A DNA stretch of 64,000 nucleotides from Flavisphingomonas formosensis (GCF_009755815.1 NZ_WRPK01000001.1:310001-374000), one strand, 5' to 3'; positions 16,152 to 25,841 are shown, counted from the stretch's first letter. Notes: generated by a model from the letters alone, not told the origin. Program-made: numbers and translations.

Positions 16152-16888
16152 TGCGCCGCTGGGGTTTGATCCTGATCGCCCTCAACCTCTGCGCGTTGAT
16201 CGTCCTGGCCTTTACCCGCCCGCATCTGATGGTCGCGCCCGGGGCCCTGACCCCGGCACATAGCGCGATCACGCGGGACTGCTTTGCCTGCCATGTCCCG
16301 TTCAAGGGCGTGTCGGCGGACCGCTGCACCGCCTGCCACAAGGTCGCGGATATCGGCATCCGGTCCACCAAGGGCGTGCCGCTGGAGGCGGGCAAGCGTC
16401 GCATCACCTTTCACCAGTCGCTCGCTCAGCCCAACTGCCTGGCCTGCCACAGCGATCATAGCGAGCCGCAACTGGTGAAGGCGTCGCAGACGAGCTTCGC
16501 GCATGAACTGTTGCGGGCCGACCTGCGCACCCGGTGCGCGTCATGCCATCGCGCCCCGCAGACCGCTCTCCATGCCCAGGCTGGCAGCAACTGCGCGCAG
16601 TGCCACACGCAAAAGGGCTGGAGACCCGCAAGCTTCGACCACGCGCGCTTCTTCGCGCTGACCGGACCCCACAATACAAGCTGCGCCACCTGTCATGTTG
16701 GCGGCAATCTCTCCCGCTACACCTGCTACAGTTGCCACGAACATCAACCCGACCAGCTTCGCGCCAAGCATGCGGAAGAGGGCATCCGCAATATCGACAA
16801 TTGCGCACGCTGCCATCGCAGCGGCTCAGGCGAAGGCGGCGAACGCGAAGGGGGCGGGCGCGAAGGGGGCGGGCGTGACGATGATTGA
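16148..16888 (+). CDS. Octaheme c-type cytochrome, membrane-anchored
   Basis: 246 residues from ATG 16148. An uncleaved N-terminal helix (WGLILIALNLCALIVLAF) anchors a periplasmic domain with eight CxxCH sites: CFACH, CTACH, CLACH, CASCH, CAQCH, CATCH, CYSCH and CARCH. Extra His residues (SDHSEPQ, FDHARFF, EHQPDQ) could be distal ligands. The tail is a low-complexity Gly/Glu/Arg/Asp stretch. Eight hemes in about 200 residues make an electron wire or small multiheme reductase. It overlaps the ATPase start. Confidence 0.9.
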   Translation: MMRRWGLILIALNLCALIVLAFTRPHLMVAPGALTPAHSAITRDCFACHVPFKGVSADRCTACHKVADIGIRSTKGVPLEAGKRRITFHQSLAQPNCLACHSDHSEPQLVKASQTSFAHELLRADLRTRCASCHRAPQTALHAQAGSNCAQCHTQKGWRPASFDHARFFALTGPHNTSCATCHVGGNLSRYTCYSCHEHQPDQLRAKHAEEGIRNIDNCARCHRSGSGEGGEREGGGREGGGRDDD

Positions 16889-19442
16889 GGGCATTCGACC
16901 GGCCGGCCTGACCGCCGATGCGGCGCGCGCGCGACTGGCGGCAGACGGACCCAACGAGCTGCCACGGGCCGGACAAAGGTCCATCGTGCGCATCGCACTC
17001 GAGGTCCTGCGCGAGCCGATGCTGGCGCTGCTGCTGGCCGGCGGGGTCGCCTATCTGCTGCTCGGAGACATGACCGAAGCGCTGATCCTGCTTGGCTTCG
17101 CGACCTTTTCGGTCGCCGTCACCGTGATCCAGGAAACCCGTACCGAGCACGTCCTGGAGGCGTTGCGCGACCTGTCGGCGCCGCGTGCGCTCGTCATTCG
17201 CGATGGCACGCGCGTTCGCATCCCCGGGCGCGAGGTGGTGCGCGATGACCTGCTCGTCCTCGAGCAGGGCGATCGTATCGCCGCCGATGCGGTGCTGGTC
17301 GAGGCGGCCGATCTCCAGACCGACGAATCGCTGCTGACGGGCGAATCGCTTCCGGTCGGCAAGGTCATCGCCATGCCCGATGTGACGGAGGCGACGCCCC
17401 GCCCCGGCGGAGAGGGCCAGCCTTATGTCTATTCGGGCTCGCTGGTTACGCGCGGGAGCGGCATTTCCCGGGTGCTTGCGACCGGACCGCGCAGCGAGAT
17501 CGGCCGGATCGGCCAGTCGCTTGCGACCCTCGATACCGAGGCGCCGCGCCTGCGCCGAGAAGCAACGCGGATCGTCACGTGGTGCGGTATCGGCGGCGGG
17601 GTCATAGCACTGCTGGTCGTCTTGCTGTTCGGACTGCTGCGCGGCGGCTGGATCGAGGCGGTGCTGGCCGGCATCGCGATCGGCATGTCGATGCTGCCGG
17701 AGGAGTTCCCCGTCGTCCTGACGGTTTTTCTCGCGATGGGTGCGTGGCGGATCGGCAAGGTCGGCGTCCTCACCCGACGGGCCGCGGCGATCGAGACGCT
17801 CGGATCGGCAACCGTGTTGTGCACCGACAAGACCGGCACGCTGACCGAGAACCGCATGTCGGTCACCGAACTCTGGCTGCCATCCGGGGAGATCCACATG
17901 ATCGGCACCGACGCGGTCCCGGATGCCTATCATGGCTTGATCGAGACGGCGGCGCTCGCCAGTGCGGCTGAGCCGACCGACCCGATGGAGATCGCGCTGC
18001 ACAGTGCTCACGGCGCGATCCGGGGAGCCGCGGTATCCGCCGGTACGCTGGCGCATGCCTATGCGCTGCGTCCCGATCTGCTGGCGATGTCGAACATCTG
18101 GGACGATGGCGCTGCGTTGAACCTGTCCGCCAAAGGCGCGCCGGAGGCGATCGCCAGCCTGTGCCACCTGCCCGCGCATGAACATGCGGCGATGACCGCC
18201 GCGGTTGAAGCCATGGCGGCGCGCGGCATTCGCGTGCTCGGTGTCGCGACCGCAACCCCACACGATCGAAGCTGGGCCGAGACGCAGCATGATTATGACT
18301 ATGTGCTCACCGGACTGGTCGGGCTCGCCGATCCGATCCGCGCGAGCGTGCCAGGGGCGGTCGCGGAATGCCGCAGCGCCGGCATTCGCGTCGTCATGAT
18401 CACCGGCGACTATGCCGCCACCGCACGATCGATCGCGACCCAGGCGGGGATCGCCGATGGCGACGTGCTGACGGGAGCTGACCTGGCGGCGCTCGACGAC
18501 ACACAGCTTGCCGAGCGGTTGAAGACCGTCACCGTATTTGCCCGCATCATGCCAGAACAGAAACTGCGCATCGTCCAGGCGTTCAAGGCCGATGGCGAGA
18601 TCGTCGCGATGACTGGCGACGGCGTCAACGACGCGCCCTCGCTCAAGGCGGCCCATATCGGTGTCGCCATGGGCAAACGCGGCACCGATGTCGCGCGCGA
18701 GGCTTCCGCCATGGTCCTGCTCGAGGATGATTTTGGATCGATCGTGCAGTCGGTCCGGCTTGGGCGGCGGATCTACGACAATATCCGCAAGGCGATGGCC
18801 TTCATCTTCGCGGTCCATGTGCCAATCGCGGGGTTGGCCCTGCTGCCCCTGTTCTTCGGGCTGCCGATCCTGTTCGGGCCAATCCATATCGCGCTGCTTG
18901 AAATGGTGATCGACCCGGTCTGCGCGCTGGTGTTCGAAGCCGAGCGCGAGGAGGATGACATCATGCGACGCCGCCCGCGCGATCCCGCCGAGGCCCTGTT
19001 CTCGCTGCCGATGATCGTGTGGAGCGTCCTTCAGGGCGGAGCTGCCTTTGCAATGCTGGCCACCGTCTTTCTCGTCGAGACATGGTCGGGGATGCCCGAG
19101 ATGGAGCTCCGCGCGCTGACCTTCTTCGCGCTGATCGCCGAGATCGTCGCGCTGATCCTGGTCAACCGGTCGTTCAGTGCCTCGCTTGGCGAAGCGCTTA
19201 TCCGGCACAATGCCGCGCTGCGCTATGTCGGCGCTGCCATCACGACCGTGACCGCCCTGATCCTGTTCCTGCCACAGGCGCAGGCTTTGCTGAAATTCGG
19301 GTCGATCGCCTGGAGCGACATGGTGCTGGCGATCGGCCTTGGGGTCATGCTTCTGGTGCTGCTCGAAGGCTGCAAGCCCCTGGGCCGGAGGTTGACCGTT
19401 TTCGCCCCGCGCCAGGGACGCGGCCTGGTCTCGGTGCCATGA
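16881..19442 (+). CDS. Cation-transporting P-type ATPase (Ca2+/Mn2+-like)
   Basis: 853 residues. The start is ATG 16881 (GTG 16875 possible), overlapping the octaheme stop. An N-terminal cation-ATPase domain (GLTADAARARLAADGPNELP), actuator loop LLTGESLPVG, PEEFPVV in helix 4 (273-277), phosphorylation site D316 in DKTGTLT and hinge MTGDGVNDAPSLKAAHIG are all present. The PEEFP motif fits P2-like ATPases rather than heavy-metal CPx pumps, and there is no N-terminal metal-binding Cys domain. The substrate ion is not certain. The stop overlaps the permease start in ATGA. Confidence 0.88.
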   Translation: MIEGIRPAGLTADAARARLAADGPNELPRAGQRSIVRIALEVLREPMLALLLAGGVAYLLLGDMTEALILLGFATFSVAVTVIQETRTEHVLEALRDLSAPRALVIRDGTRVRIPGREVVRDDLLVLEQGDRIAADAVLVEAADLQTDESLLTGESLPVGKVIAMPDVTEATPRPGGEGQPYVYSGSLVTRGSGISRVLATGPRSEIGRIGQSLATLDTEAPRLRREATRIVTWCGIGGGVIALLVVLLFGLLRGGWIEAVLAGIAIGMSMLPEEFPVVLTVFLAMGAWRIGKVGVLTRRAAAIETLGSATVLCTDKTGTLTENRMSVTELWLPSGEIHMIGTDAVPDAYHGLIETAALASAAEPTDPMEIALHSAHGAIRGAAVSAGTLAHAYALRPDLLAMSNIWDDGAALNLSAKGAPEAIASLCHLPAHEHAAMTAAVEAMAARGIRVLGVATATPHDRSWAETQHDYDYVLTGLVGLADPIRASVPGAVAECRSAGIRVVMITGDYAATARSIATQAGIADGDVLTGADLAALDDTQLAERLKTVTVFARIMPEQKLRIVQAFKADGEIVAMTGDGVNDAPSLKAAHIGVAMGKRGTDVAREASAMVLLEDDFGSIVQSVRLGRRIYDNIRKAMAFIFAVHVPIAGLALLPLFFGLPILFGPIHIALLEMVIDPVCALVFEAEREEDDIMRRRPRDPAEALFSLPMIVWSVLQGGAAFAMLATVFLVETWSGMPEMELRALTFFALIAEIVALILVNRSFSASLGEALIRHNAALRYVGAAITTVTALILFLPQAQALLKFGSIAWSDMVLAIGLGVMLLVLLEGCKPLGRRLTVFAPRQGRGLVSVP

Positions 19443-20558
19443 GCGAGCGCTCACCTTCCGGCATGTCGTTGGGGCGCACTTTCCTTCTCGCACTGGTCGC
19501 CGTCGCCACGCTCGCCTTCCTCTGGCTTGTCGCGCCGTTCTCTGGCGCGATCCTCTGGACGGTGATCGCAGCCGTGCTGTTCGAACCGGTCAATATGCGG
19601 CTGCTGGCCGCGATGCCGCGGCGTCCCGGGCAGGGCGGCTCTCGCGACCCTCCTCATCATTGTCGTGGTGGTGGTGGTGCCGGCAATCCTGCTGGGCGCG
19701 GCACTGCTGCGCGAGGCTGCCGACTTGTACGCCCGCGTGCAAAGTGGCGAGATCGATCTCGGACGGCTGTTCGTCCAGACGCAGGGGCATTTGCCAGCCT
19801 GGGCCAGAAGCTGGCTCGCCGACATCGGCCTGGACGACGTCGGCGGCCTGCGTTCCAAACTCAGTCAAGGTTTTGCGAGCAGCTTTCGCGCGGTAGCCGT
19901 TCAGGTGCTCAGCATCGGTCAGGGAGCGTTCGGCTTTTTCCTCGCCCTCGGCGTGATGCTCTACCTGACCTTCTTCCTCCTGCGTGACGGGCACGCACTG
20001 GCGGCGCGGGTCGAGCGCGCTATTCCGCTGAGGCGCGATCAGCGCGCGGTGCTGGTCGCGAAATTCGTCGCGGTCATTCGCGCGACGATCAAGGGCAGCC
20101 TGATCGTCGCCATTCTGCAAGGCACCGTCGGCGGCATGACTTTCTGGTTGCTCGGGCTCCCCGGTGCCCTGCTCTGGGGCGTGGCAATGGGTGTGTTTTC
20201 CCTGTTTCCGGCGATCGGCACCGGCCTCATCTGGGTGCCCGTGACGGTCTATCTGCTTGCCACAGGGGCGATCTGGCAGGGCGCGATCCTTTTCCTATGC
20301 GGATTCTTCATCATCAGCAGCGTCGACAATATCGTGCGCCCGATCCTGGTCGGGCACGATGCCCGTATGCCCGATTATGTCGTCCTGGTCGCCACGCTTG
20401 GGGGATTCGAACTGATGGGGTTCAACGGGTTCGTGATCGGACCGGCCATCGCCGCGCTGTTCATGGCGGCGTGGGAGATCGTCGGCGACGCCGAACCCCA
20501 TGCCCCTGCGATCGAGTCCGACGATCGCGCCTCTCCCAGAAGGAGGATCGGCGAATGA
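19439..20558 (+). pseudogene. AI-2E family (PerM-like) permease, frameshifted
   Basis: The N-terminal part from ATG 19439 (MSERSPSGMSLGRTFLLALV to LLAAMPRRPG) and the main part from about 19635 (AALATLLIIVVVVVVPAILLGAALLREAADLYARV) lie in different frames. Dropping one base near 19632 joins them as RRPGRAALAT. The C-terminal region (GTGLIWVPVTVYLLATG, VDNIVRPILVGHDARMPDYVVLVATLGGFELMGFNGFVIGPAIAALF) is typical of AI-2E/PerM exporters. It is coupled to the ATPase and CYTH-CHAD genes. It is either a decayed gene or a single-base sequence error. Confidence 0.75.
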
Positions 20559-22057
20559 ACAGCAAGAAAGCTCCTGGCAGTATATCATCGGTCGTGACAA
20601 TGCCGGATGAAGTCGAACTCAAGCTGACGCTGAGTCCGCGGCACGCCGATGTCCTGGAATCCGCCGGCTTGATGGCGCGCACGCCGAGGAAGACACGTCA
20701 ACGGTCGATCTACTTCGACACATCCGATCACCGGCTGTTGCAGGCAGGTCTTTCGCTGCGCATCCGCCGCTCCGGGCGCAAGCGGGTTCAGACGATCAAG
20801 GCCGGCGGCGCGCCGGCGGCCGGCCTGTTCGCACGGCCGGAATGGGAGCGAGCGGTTGCCGACGACACGCCCGTCATCGACGACACCACGCCGATCCCGG
20901 CACTCCTCGGCGATCTGGCTTCCGGTCTTGCGCCTGTCTTCAAGGTCAACGTCGAACGCCGGGCCTGGGACATCAACGAAGGTGGCGCGGTCATCGAACT
21001 GGTTCTCGACCGCGGCGAGGTGGTGGCCGGCGATCGTCGATCGTCGTTCTGCGAGGCCGAGTTGGAATTGAAGAGCGGTGAGCCCGCTGCCCTGTTCGCG
21101 CTCGCGCGCAAGCTTGATGCCGCCGCACCTGTCCGCCTGGGCATTCAGACAAAGGCCGAACGCGGCTACGCGCTGCTCGCGCCGGCCGTGACGGCGTTCA
21201 AGGCCGAGCCGGTCTTGCTGAACCACGATATGACGGCAGCGCGGGCATTCCAGCATGTCGTCCGCGCCTGCCTGCGTCAGTTCCGGTTGAACGAAGACCT
21301 GTTCCTCACCGGCCACGCGCCGGAGGCGCTGCACCAGGCCCGCGTGGCGCTGCGCCGACTGCGGTCGGCCTTTTCAATCTTCAGGGCGCTGGTCGATGAC
21401 GGCGTTGGCGCGGGCCTGCGCGATGACCTGCGTTGGCTTGCGGCGGAACTGGGCGAAGCGCGTGGCATCGATGCCCTGCTCGAGCGTGCTCCGTCCGGTG
21501 CGCTTCGGCACCACCTCGAGACCGCGCGGCAAACCGCCTATGTCCATGTAGACGCAACCCTCGGCTCGCCCCGCGTACGCGGGCTGATGCTTGATCTGAC
21601 CCAATGGAGCATGAGTGGCGCATGGTTGGCTGCGGCCGCCGCCGCGGACGTGCGCGACGCGCCGGCGCGCGTGTTTGCCGGCGCCGCTCTGGATCGTCTC
21701 CGTCGCAAGGTGAAGAAACATGGTCGCAATTTGGCCGAAGCGGACGACCCGGCGCGTCACGAGGTCCGCAAGGACGCCAAGAAGCTGCGCTACGCGGCCG
21801 AGTTCTTCATCGCGCTGTTCGATCGCAAACGCGAGCGCCGCCGGTACAGGCATTTCATCGCGGCACTCGAGGGTTTGCAGGACGAATTAGGGAACCTCAA
21901 CGACTTGGTGACAGCGCCCGCTGTCCTGACCGGCCTCGGCATTGGCGATCCGCCGGATGCTATGGCCTTGCTCTTCCCGGGCAGCAAAACGAAGCTGCTC
22001 GACGCGGCCGGCGACGCCCACGCGATGCTGATCGACGCCGCGCGATTCTGGCGCTGA
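20555..22057 (+). CDS. CYTH and CHAD domain protein
   Basis: 500 residues from ATG 20555, with AGGAGG at 20541-20546 and an ATGA overlap with the permease. The CYTH domain starts with the EVELKL motif (ExExK) and continues with many Arg/Lys/Glu strands (SLRIRRSGRKRVQTIKAGG, ELELKSGEPAALFALARKL). The CHAD helical domain follows from about residue 230 (HQARVALRRLRSAFSIFRAL, ARHEVRKDAKKLRYAAEFF). CYTH acts on tripolyphosphate-type substrates and CHAD binds polyphosphate. It is the last gene of the island. Confidence 0.9.
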   Translation: MNSKKAPGSISSVVTMPDEVELKLTLSPRHADVLESAGLMARTPRKTRQRSIYFDTSDHRLLQAGLSLRIRRSGRKRVQTIKAGGAPAAGLFARPEWERAVADDTPVIDDTTPIPALLGDLASGLAPVFKVNVERRAWDINEGGAVIELVLDRGEVVAGDRRSSFCEAELELKSGEPAALFALARKLDAAAPVRLGIQTKAERGYALLAPAVTAFKAEPVLLNHDMTAARAFQHVVRACLRQFRLNEDLFLTGHAPEALHQARVALRRLRSAFSIFRALVDDGVGAGLRDDLRWLAAELGEARGIDALLERAPSGALRHHLETARQTAYVHVDATLGSPRVRGLMLDLTQWSMSGAWLAAAAAADVRDAPARVFAGAALDRLRRKVKKHGRNLAEADDPARHEVRKDAKKLRYAAEFFIALFDRKRERRRYRHFIAALEGLQDELGNLNDLVTAPAVLTGLGIGDPPDAMALLFPGSKTKLLDAAGDAHAMLIDAARFWR

Positions 22058-22261
22058 GCGGAACGGGTTCCCCCACAACGCGCAGCGTATCTCGTGCGCT
22101 GCGTCGCCCGCCTACCAGCCGCGATGCGCTTCGCTGTCGATCCATTGGCCGATGCGATCATAGCGATAGGCTATGTCGCCGATTGCCCGGCGGTCGCCCT
22201 CGCGGCACTCGCGACGCTGCCGGTCTCACATGGAAGGGGTGTGGTCAAGGCATTCTCTTCG

Positions 22262-23008
22262 TTAGCGTCGACCGATGGCGATCGCCAAGTGATCCTCGAC
22301 TACGGCGACCGGCTTGCCGGTCGCCTTTCGCTCCGAATATCGGTCGACGAGCTGCACCGCGTGGGGGCGCATCAGCACGGTGATCCGTACCAGCTCCTCC
22401 ATCACGTCGACGATCCGGTCATAGTAGCTCGACGGCTTCATGCGGTCGGCCTCGTCGAATTCCTTGTAGGCCATCGCGACCGACGACTGGTTGGGGATGG
22501 TGAACATCCGCATCCAGCGGCCGAGCAGGCGCAGCGTGTTGACCGCGTTGAACGACTGCGATCCGCCCGACACTTGCATGACGGCGAGTGTGCGTCCTTG
22601 CGTCGGCCGCATCCCCTTCATCTCCAGCGGGAGATGATCGATCTGCGCCTTCATGATGCTGCTGACCTGGCCATGACGCTCCGGGCTGCACCAAACCTGG
22701 CCTTCCGACCACATCGACAGCTCGCGCAGCTCATGGACGGCCGGATGATCGTCGCCCTTCACCTGGTCGGGCAACGGCAGATCGGACGGATCGAAGATGC
22801 GCGTCTCGGTGCCGAAGAGCTGGAGCAACCGTGCGGCCTCCTCGACCGCAAGCCGCGAGAAGGACCGCTCGCGCAGCGATCCGTAGAGCAGCAGGATGCG
22901 GGGCGGGGGCTGATCGTCACCGATACCCAGCGCCGGCCGGTCGATGACGAACGCCGGGTCGAGGGCGGGGAGGTGATCGGGATCGGAGAGCAGGCGGACG
23001 CGGGTCAT
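22262..23008 (-). CDS. arsH: ArsH, NADPH-dependent FMN oxidoreductase for organoarsenicals
   Basis: 248 residues from ATG 23008; its start overlaps the arsN2 stop in ATGA. Flavodoxin-like motifs are [24 protein letters not shown] (FMN phosphate loop), [23 protein letters not shown], and [23 protein letters not shown]. ArsH oxidises trivalent organoarsenicals and acts as an FMN reductase. It is the last gene of the leftward ars operon. The following 200 bases hold no recognisable gene. Confidence 0.92.
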   Translation of the reverse strand: MTRVRLLSDPDHLPALDPAFVIDRPALGIGDDQPPPRILLLYGSLRERSFSRLAVEEAARLLQLFGTETRIFDPSDLPLPDQVKGDDHPAVHELRELSMWSEGQVWCSPERHGQVSSIMKAQIDHLPLEMKGMRPTQGRTLAVMQVSGGSQSFNAVNTLRLLGRWMRMFTIPNQSSVAMAYKEFDEADRMKPSSYYDRIVDVMEELVRITVLMRPHAVQLVDRYSERKATGKPVAVVEDHLAIAIGRR

Positions 23009-23445
23009 GCGATGTCCTTGACGAGATAGGAGGCGCTTGCGGGGCAAACCGCGCTGAATTGCGCCGTCGCCTTGATGGCGCTTGGTGCCGAGCCGCGCTC
23101 GGCAGGTCGATAGCCGCGCAACCGGAAGAAATCGGGGACGGTCTGGGTGAGCAGATGAAGGCGCTCGACCCCCTCCTGCCTGGCGAATGTCTCGACATGA
23201 GCGACGAGCAGTCCGCCATAGCGTTGGCATTTGCGGCTCGGGAGAACGACCAGCGACCGAAGCAGGCGATCGGCGCCCGTGCCTTCGAGACCGATGAAGC
23301 CGATCGGGCCGGCCTCGTCCGACAGCTCGAAGAACTGGCGATCGGCTTCCATCAGGTCGTCGGTCGGCAGCCGAGCGGCATCCAACGCGAGTTGGAACAC
23401 GTCATAGCTGCCTACCGGCAGGGGCGAGAGGGTCACGCGGCTCAT
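23005..23445 (-). CDS. arsN2: ArsN2-like GNAT N-acetyltransferase
   Basis: 146 residues. A GNAT core is visible: [66 protein letters not shown]. The motif-A region is slightly altered (RKCQRYGG where RGKGYG is common). Small acetyltransferases of this type in ars operons are annotated as arsenic resistance N-acetyltransferase, and one branch inactivates arsinothricin; the substrate here is not shown. Overlaps with both ACR3 and arsH make it part of the operon. Confidence 0.83.
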   Translation of the reverse strand: MSRVTLSPLPVGSYDVFQLALDAARLPTDDLMEADRQFFELSDEAGPIGFIGLEGTGADRLLRSLVVLPSRKCQRYGGLLVAHVETFARQEGVERLHLLTQTVPDFFRLRGYRPAERGSAPSAIKATAQFSAVCPASASYLVKDIA

Positions 23446-24518
23446 GCCATGGCGCGGCACTCGTACCATCCCCGTGTACGCTTCACGATCGAGACCACGG
23501 ACAGCATTACAGGCACCTCGACTAGCACGCCGACCACCGTTGCCAGCGCGGCACCGGATTTCAGGCCGAACAGCGAGATCGCCGCGGCCACCGCTAGCTC
23601 GAAGAAGTTGGAGGCGCCGATCAGCGCGGCGGGAGCCGCGACGCACCACGCGACCCCGAACTGACGGGACAGGACGTAAGCGAGACCCGCGTTGAGATAG
23701 ACCTGGATGAGGATCGGCACGGCAATAAGCGCGATCACCAGCGGCTTGGCGAGGATCTGCTGGCCCTGGAAACCGAACAGCAGGACCAATGTCGCGAGCA
23801 GCGCGCTGAGCGAGATCGGCCCGAGCGCCTTGAGCAGGCGATCGAGCGCGGGCTGACCCCCGGACGCTATCAGCGAGCGTCGGACCACCTGAGCGACGAT
23901 TACCGGCACAACGATGTAGAGGACGACCGAAATCAGGAGCGTATTCCACGGCACGCTGACCGAGGCGACGCCGAGCAGAAGGGCGACCAGCGGCGCGAAC
24001 AGGAACACCATCAGCACGTCGTTGAGCGCGACCTGGCTCAACGTGAAGTTCGGTTCGCCATCGCACAGGTTCGACCAGACGAAGACCATCGCGGTGCAGG
24101 GTGCGGCCGCCAGTAGAATCAGGCCGGCGATGTAGGACGGGATTTCGCCGTGCGGCAGGAGCGGCGCGAACAGCCACGCCAGGAAGACCGTGCCAAGCGC
24201 GGCCATCGAGAAAGGCTTCACCGCCCAGTTTATGAACAGCGTGACGCCGACGCCTTTCCAATGCTGACGAACCGACCCGAGCGCGCCGAAGTCGATCTTC
24301 AGCAGCATGGGGATGATCATCAGCCAGATCAGTACGGCGACGACGAGGTTGACGTTCGCCACTTCCGCCGACGCGATCGCCGCGAAGGCGCTGGGCAGGA
24401 CATAGCCGAGCGCGATGCCGACGACGATGCAGAGCGCCACCCACACACTGAGGTAGCGCTCGAAGAAGCCGATCCCGGGACGCGCCGACGTGTCGATGGT
24501 CTTGGTTGCGGTAGCCAT
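23442..24518 (-). CDS. arsB: ACR3-family arsenite efflux permease
   Basis: 358 residues with ten hydrophobic segments. ACR3 hallmarks are MIIPMLLKIDFGALGSV, the conserved Cys in LLAAAPCTAMVFVWSNLCDGEPNFTL, VALNDVLMVF, and GASNFFELAVAAAISLFG. It exports arsenite from the cytoplasm using membrane energy, and works downstream of the arsenate reductases encoded just upstream. The gene is often named arsB or acr3; it is unrelated to the ArsB pump family. Confidence 0.93.
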   Translation of the reverse strand: MATATKTIDTSARPGIGFFERYLSVWVALCIVVGIALGYVLPSAFAAIASAEVANVNLVVAVLIWLMIIPMLLKIDFGALGSVRQHWKGVGVTLFINWAVKPFSMAALGTVFLAWLFAPLLPHGEIPSYIAGLILLAAAPCTAMVFVWSNLCDGEPNFTLSQVALNDVLMVFLFAPLVALLLGVASVSVPWNTLLISVVLYIVVPVIVAQVVRRSLIASGGQPALDRLLKALGPISLSALLATLVLLFGFQGQQILAKPLVIALIAVPILIQVYLNAGLAYVLSRQFGVAWCVAAPAALIGASNFFELAVAAAISLFGLKSGAALATVVGVLVEVPVMLSVVSIVKRTRGWYECRAMA

Positions 24519-24525
24519 ATCGTCC

Positions 24526-24954
24526 TCAGGCCGTCACGCGGTTGCCCGCCTCGTCCACGACACGCTCGCCATCTTCCTTGGCAAAGGCGCCGAGCTGCGC
24601 CGTCGGCAGGATCTCGAGCACGACCTCGGACGGCCGGCACAGGCGCACGCCCAGCGGAGTCACGACCAGCGGCCGGTTGATCAGGATCGGATGCCCCATC
24701 ATCGCATCGACGAGGGCATCGTCCGAGAGCGACGTGTCGCCGAGGCCGAGTTCGGCATAGGGCGTGCCCTTCTCGCGCAGGAGCGCGCGGGGGCTCATGC
24801 CGGCCCGCTCGACGAGCTGGACGAGGAGCGCGCGAGACGGCGGGGTCTTCAAATATTCGACGACATGCGGCTCGATGCCGGCATTGCGGATCATCGCCAG
24901 CGTGTTGCGCGAGGTGCCGCACTCGGGATTGTGATAGATGATGATGTCGGTCAC
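24526..24954 (-). CDS. arsC: Glutaredoxin-type arsenate reductase ArsC
   Basis: 142 residues from GTG 24954, overlapping the preceding stop in GTGA. The catalytic Cys12 lies in YHNPECGTSRNTL, and RPLVVTPLGVRLCRPSEVVLEIL is the conserved Arg/Pro region of the Spx/ArsC fold. It reduces arsenate to arsenite with glutathione and glutaredoxin. A second, unrelated arsenate reductase is encoded immediately upstream. Confidence 0.93.
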   Translation of the reverse strand: MTDIIIYHNPECGTSRNTLAMIRNAGIEPHVVEYLKTPPSRALLVQLVERAGMSPRALLREKGTPYAELGLGDTSLSDDALVDAMMGHPILINRPLVVTPLGVRLCRPSEVVLEILPTAQLGAFAKEDGERVVDEAGNRVTA

Positions 24955-25454
24955 GCGATGGTCTCCGGTTGGGCGGCGCCGATGGCGGCAAGCCGCTCCT
25001 TGAGGGCAGGTCCGCTCAGTTCGTCGAGTGGCAGGGACAGGAGCTGTTCGAGGCGCGCCGTGAGCACGCGGGCCGTCTCGGCGAAGGCCGCGTCGTTTTC
25101 GGCTTCGCTGCTGCCGGCGTCCGCCGGGTCGGGCATTCCCCAATGGGCGGTCGACGGCTTACCCGGCCAGATCGGGCAGACCTCGCCAGCGGCGTTGTCG
25201 CAGACCGTGATGATGAAATCGAACGCGACCGCATCCGGCCCAGCGAACTCATCCCAGGATTTCGAGCGGAAGCTCGTCGGATCGAAGCCGTTGGCCTCCA
25301 GCCATCGGACCGCGCCGGGATTGACCACACCCTTGGGCTGCGAGCCGGCCGAATAGGCTTGGAGCCTGCCTGCGCCGAGCCGGCCCGCCAGCGCCTCGGC
25401 GAGGACCGAGCGGGCGGAATTGCCCGTGCAGAGAAAGAGGATCTTGCGGCTCAT
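24951..25454 (-). CDS. arsC: Low-molecular-weight phosphatase-type arsenate reductase
   Basis: 167 residues from ATG 25454. The P-loop CTGNSARS (C9-x5-R15) and the general acid region AHWGMPDPADA are clear, and the fold is that of low-molecular-weight tyrosine phosphatase. This family usually works with thioredoxin or mycothiol-type thiols. ATGA links it to arsR upstream and GTGA to the other arsC downstream. Confidence 0.9.
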   Translation of the reverse strand: MSRKILFLCTGNSARSVLAEALAGRLGAGRLQAYSAGSQPKGVVNPGAVRWLEANGFDPTSFRSKSWDEFAGPDAVAFDFIITVCDNAAGEVCPIWPGKPSTAHWGMPDPADAGSSEAENDAAFAETARVLTARLEQLLSLPLDELSGPALKERLAAIGAAQPETIA

Positions 25455-25831
25455 TGCTTCTCTCCGAGATCGCCGGCGTCCGCTGCGCAGCTCAGGGCGG
25501 ACCCCACGACATTTGCCAACCGACTGCACACCTCGGGCCGCCCGTCGCAGCAATCCTCGACGAGGAAGGACAGCAGCTCCGAGAAGGCGCCATAATCGGC
25601 GGAATAGATGACGGATCGACCATCACGCCGCGAACGGATCAGGTTCGAGCGCTGGAGGATAGCCAGACTCGTCGACATCGTGTTGGCGGGCGTATCGAGC
25701 CGGCGCGCGATCTCGCCCGCCGGTAAGCCTTCCTCGCCGGCCCGGACGAGCAGGCGGAAGACGTCGAGCCGTGCGCCGTGTGCCAGTGCTGACAGGGCCT
25801 CGACGGCGTTGGGTGCTGTGAGAATGCTCAA
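25451..25831 (-). CDS. arsR: ArsR-type arsenic-responsive repressor
   Basis: 126 residues from TTG 25831, preceded by GAGGACGG. The longer open frame upstream would run into the pstS-like gene and is rejected. Winged helix: VEALSALAHGARLDVFRLLVRAGEEGLPAGEIARRLDTPANTMSTSLAILQRSNLI. The As(III) site is the C-terminal cluster C94-C95-x6-C102 (EDCCDGRPEVC), as in the Acidithiobacillus ferrooxidans type of ArsR rather than the plasmid R773 type. It sits second in its own operon, 10 bases after the pstS-like stop, so the operon is probably autorepressed. Confidence 0.9.
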   Translation of the reverse strand: MSILTAPNAVEALSALAHGARLDVFRLLVRAGEEGLPAGEIARRLDTPANTMSTSLAILQRSNLIRSRRDGRSVIYSADYGAFSELLSFLVEDCCDGRPEVCSRLANVVGSALSCAADAGDLGEKQ

Positions 25832-25841
25832 ATGTCCGTCC

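Noticed and set aside
16404-19493. Very long minus-strand frame opposite the P-type ATPase
   Set aside because: High-GC antisense frame rich in Arg, Gln, Asp and His with no domain; the plus strand has all P-type ATPase motifs.
22058-22261. Short minus-strand frame ending YRYDRIGQWIDSEAHRGW
   Set aside because: It looks protein-like but is about 35 codons long and lacks a start codon and family match, so it is not called as a gene.
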